A stretch of DNA of 64,000 nt from Macrophomina tecta (taxonomy: Eukaryota > Ascomycota > Dothideomycetes > Botryosphaeriales > Botryosphaeriaceae): contig JAKSGN010000033.1 of NCBI GenBank assembly GCA_024180945.1, forward strand, positions 1,364,001-1,428,000, given 5' to 3'. The notes beneath the pieces are model-generated. The model was not told the DNA's origin. It made no database searches and saw only the letters and a program-made list of their open reading frames with translations. Positions 63,959 to 64,000 of the stretch are shown here, piece by piece; within the stretch, counting starts at the first letter, position 1, and the number at the start of each line of letters is the position of its first letter. The translations under genes were made by a program, and so were the position numbers.

Positions 63959-64000
63959 TTTAACCAAACACTTGATCGGCGCTTAGCATTCCTATACGCA

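Noticed and set aside
1..64000. DUF3435 tyrosine-recombinase captain of a Starship
   Set aside because: I looked through the predicted proteins and broken frames for the recombinase pattern and found none, so the Starship claim rests on cargo genes alone.

Overview
The window is nuclear DNA of a filamentous ascomycete (Pezizomycotina, most like Sordariomycetes). Genes carry short 44-70 bp spliceosomal introns with GTAAGT-type donors, CTAAC/CTGAC branch points and NAG acceptors. Families typical of that group are present: HET, DUF3723, patatin-like phospholipase, ferric reductase, Zn2Cys6 and DUF7924. No tRNA, rRNA or CRISPR array was recognised. All exon joins below were read by eye and are models.

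Region 1 (1-8.1 kb) is a conserved core block: the mitochondrial arginine-pathway carbamoyl-phosphate synthase large chain (minus strand, running off the left edge), the membrane-anchored nuclease LCL3, and an NSUN-type RNA m5C methyltransferase. Its standout is a 1,461-bp intron that splits the synthase at an invariant motif (MIN|YNPET). The intron carries a complete ORF for a GIY-YIG nuclease-like protein with two C2H2 fingers.

Region 2 (8.1-20.5 kb) is sparse: a four-pass membrane protein, a HET-domain protein, then an AT-rich stretch with a pseudogene whose stops look like C-to-T decay, and a 424-bp TIR element with a TA target duplication.

Region 3 (20.9-40 kb) is accessory DNA: orphan genes, two degenerate-kinase/F-box-like fusions, a secreted LPMO-like DUF7492 protein starting with His, a chromodomain mini-gene, and an intact DUF7924 gene beside a broken copy.

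Region 4 (40.7-54.5 kb) holds, within 12 kb, a RING-patatin phospholipase, a DUF3723 protein and a ferric reductase. These are three of the gene families reported as recurrent cargo of Starship giant transposons. Around them lie a MADS-box-like gene, coiled-coil orphans and a Zn2Cys6-acetyltransferase fusion. No DUF3435 captain recombinase was found, so this would be an interior or a remnant.

Region 5 (54.4-64 kb) has a JmjC protein, a possibly broken FTA2/kinase-like gene, two small orphans and a pseudokinase.
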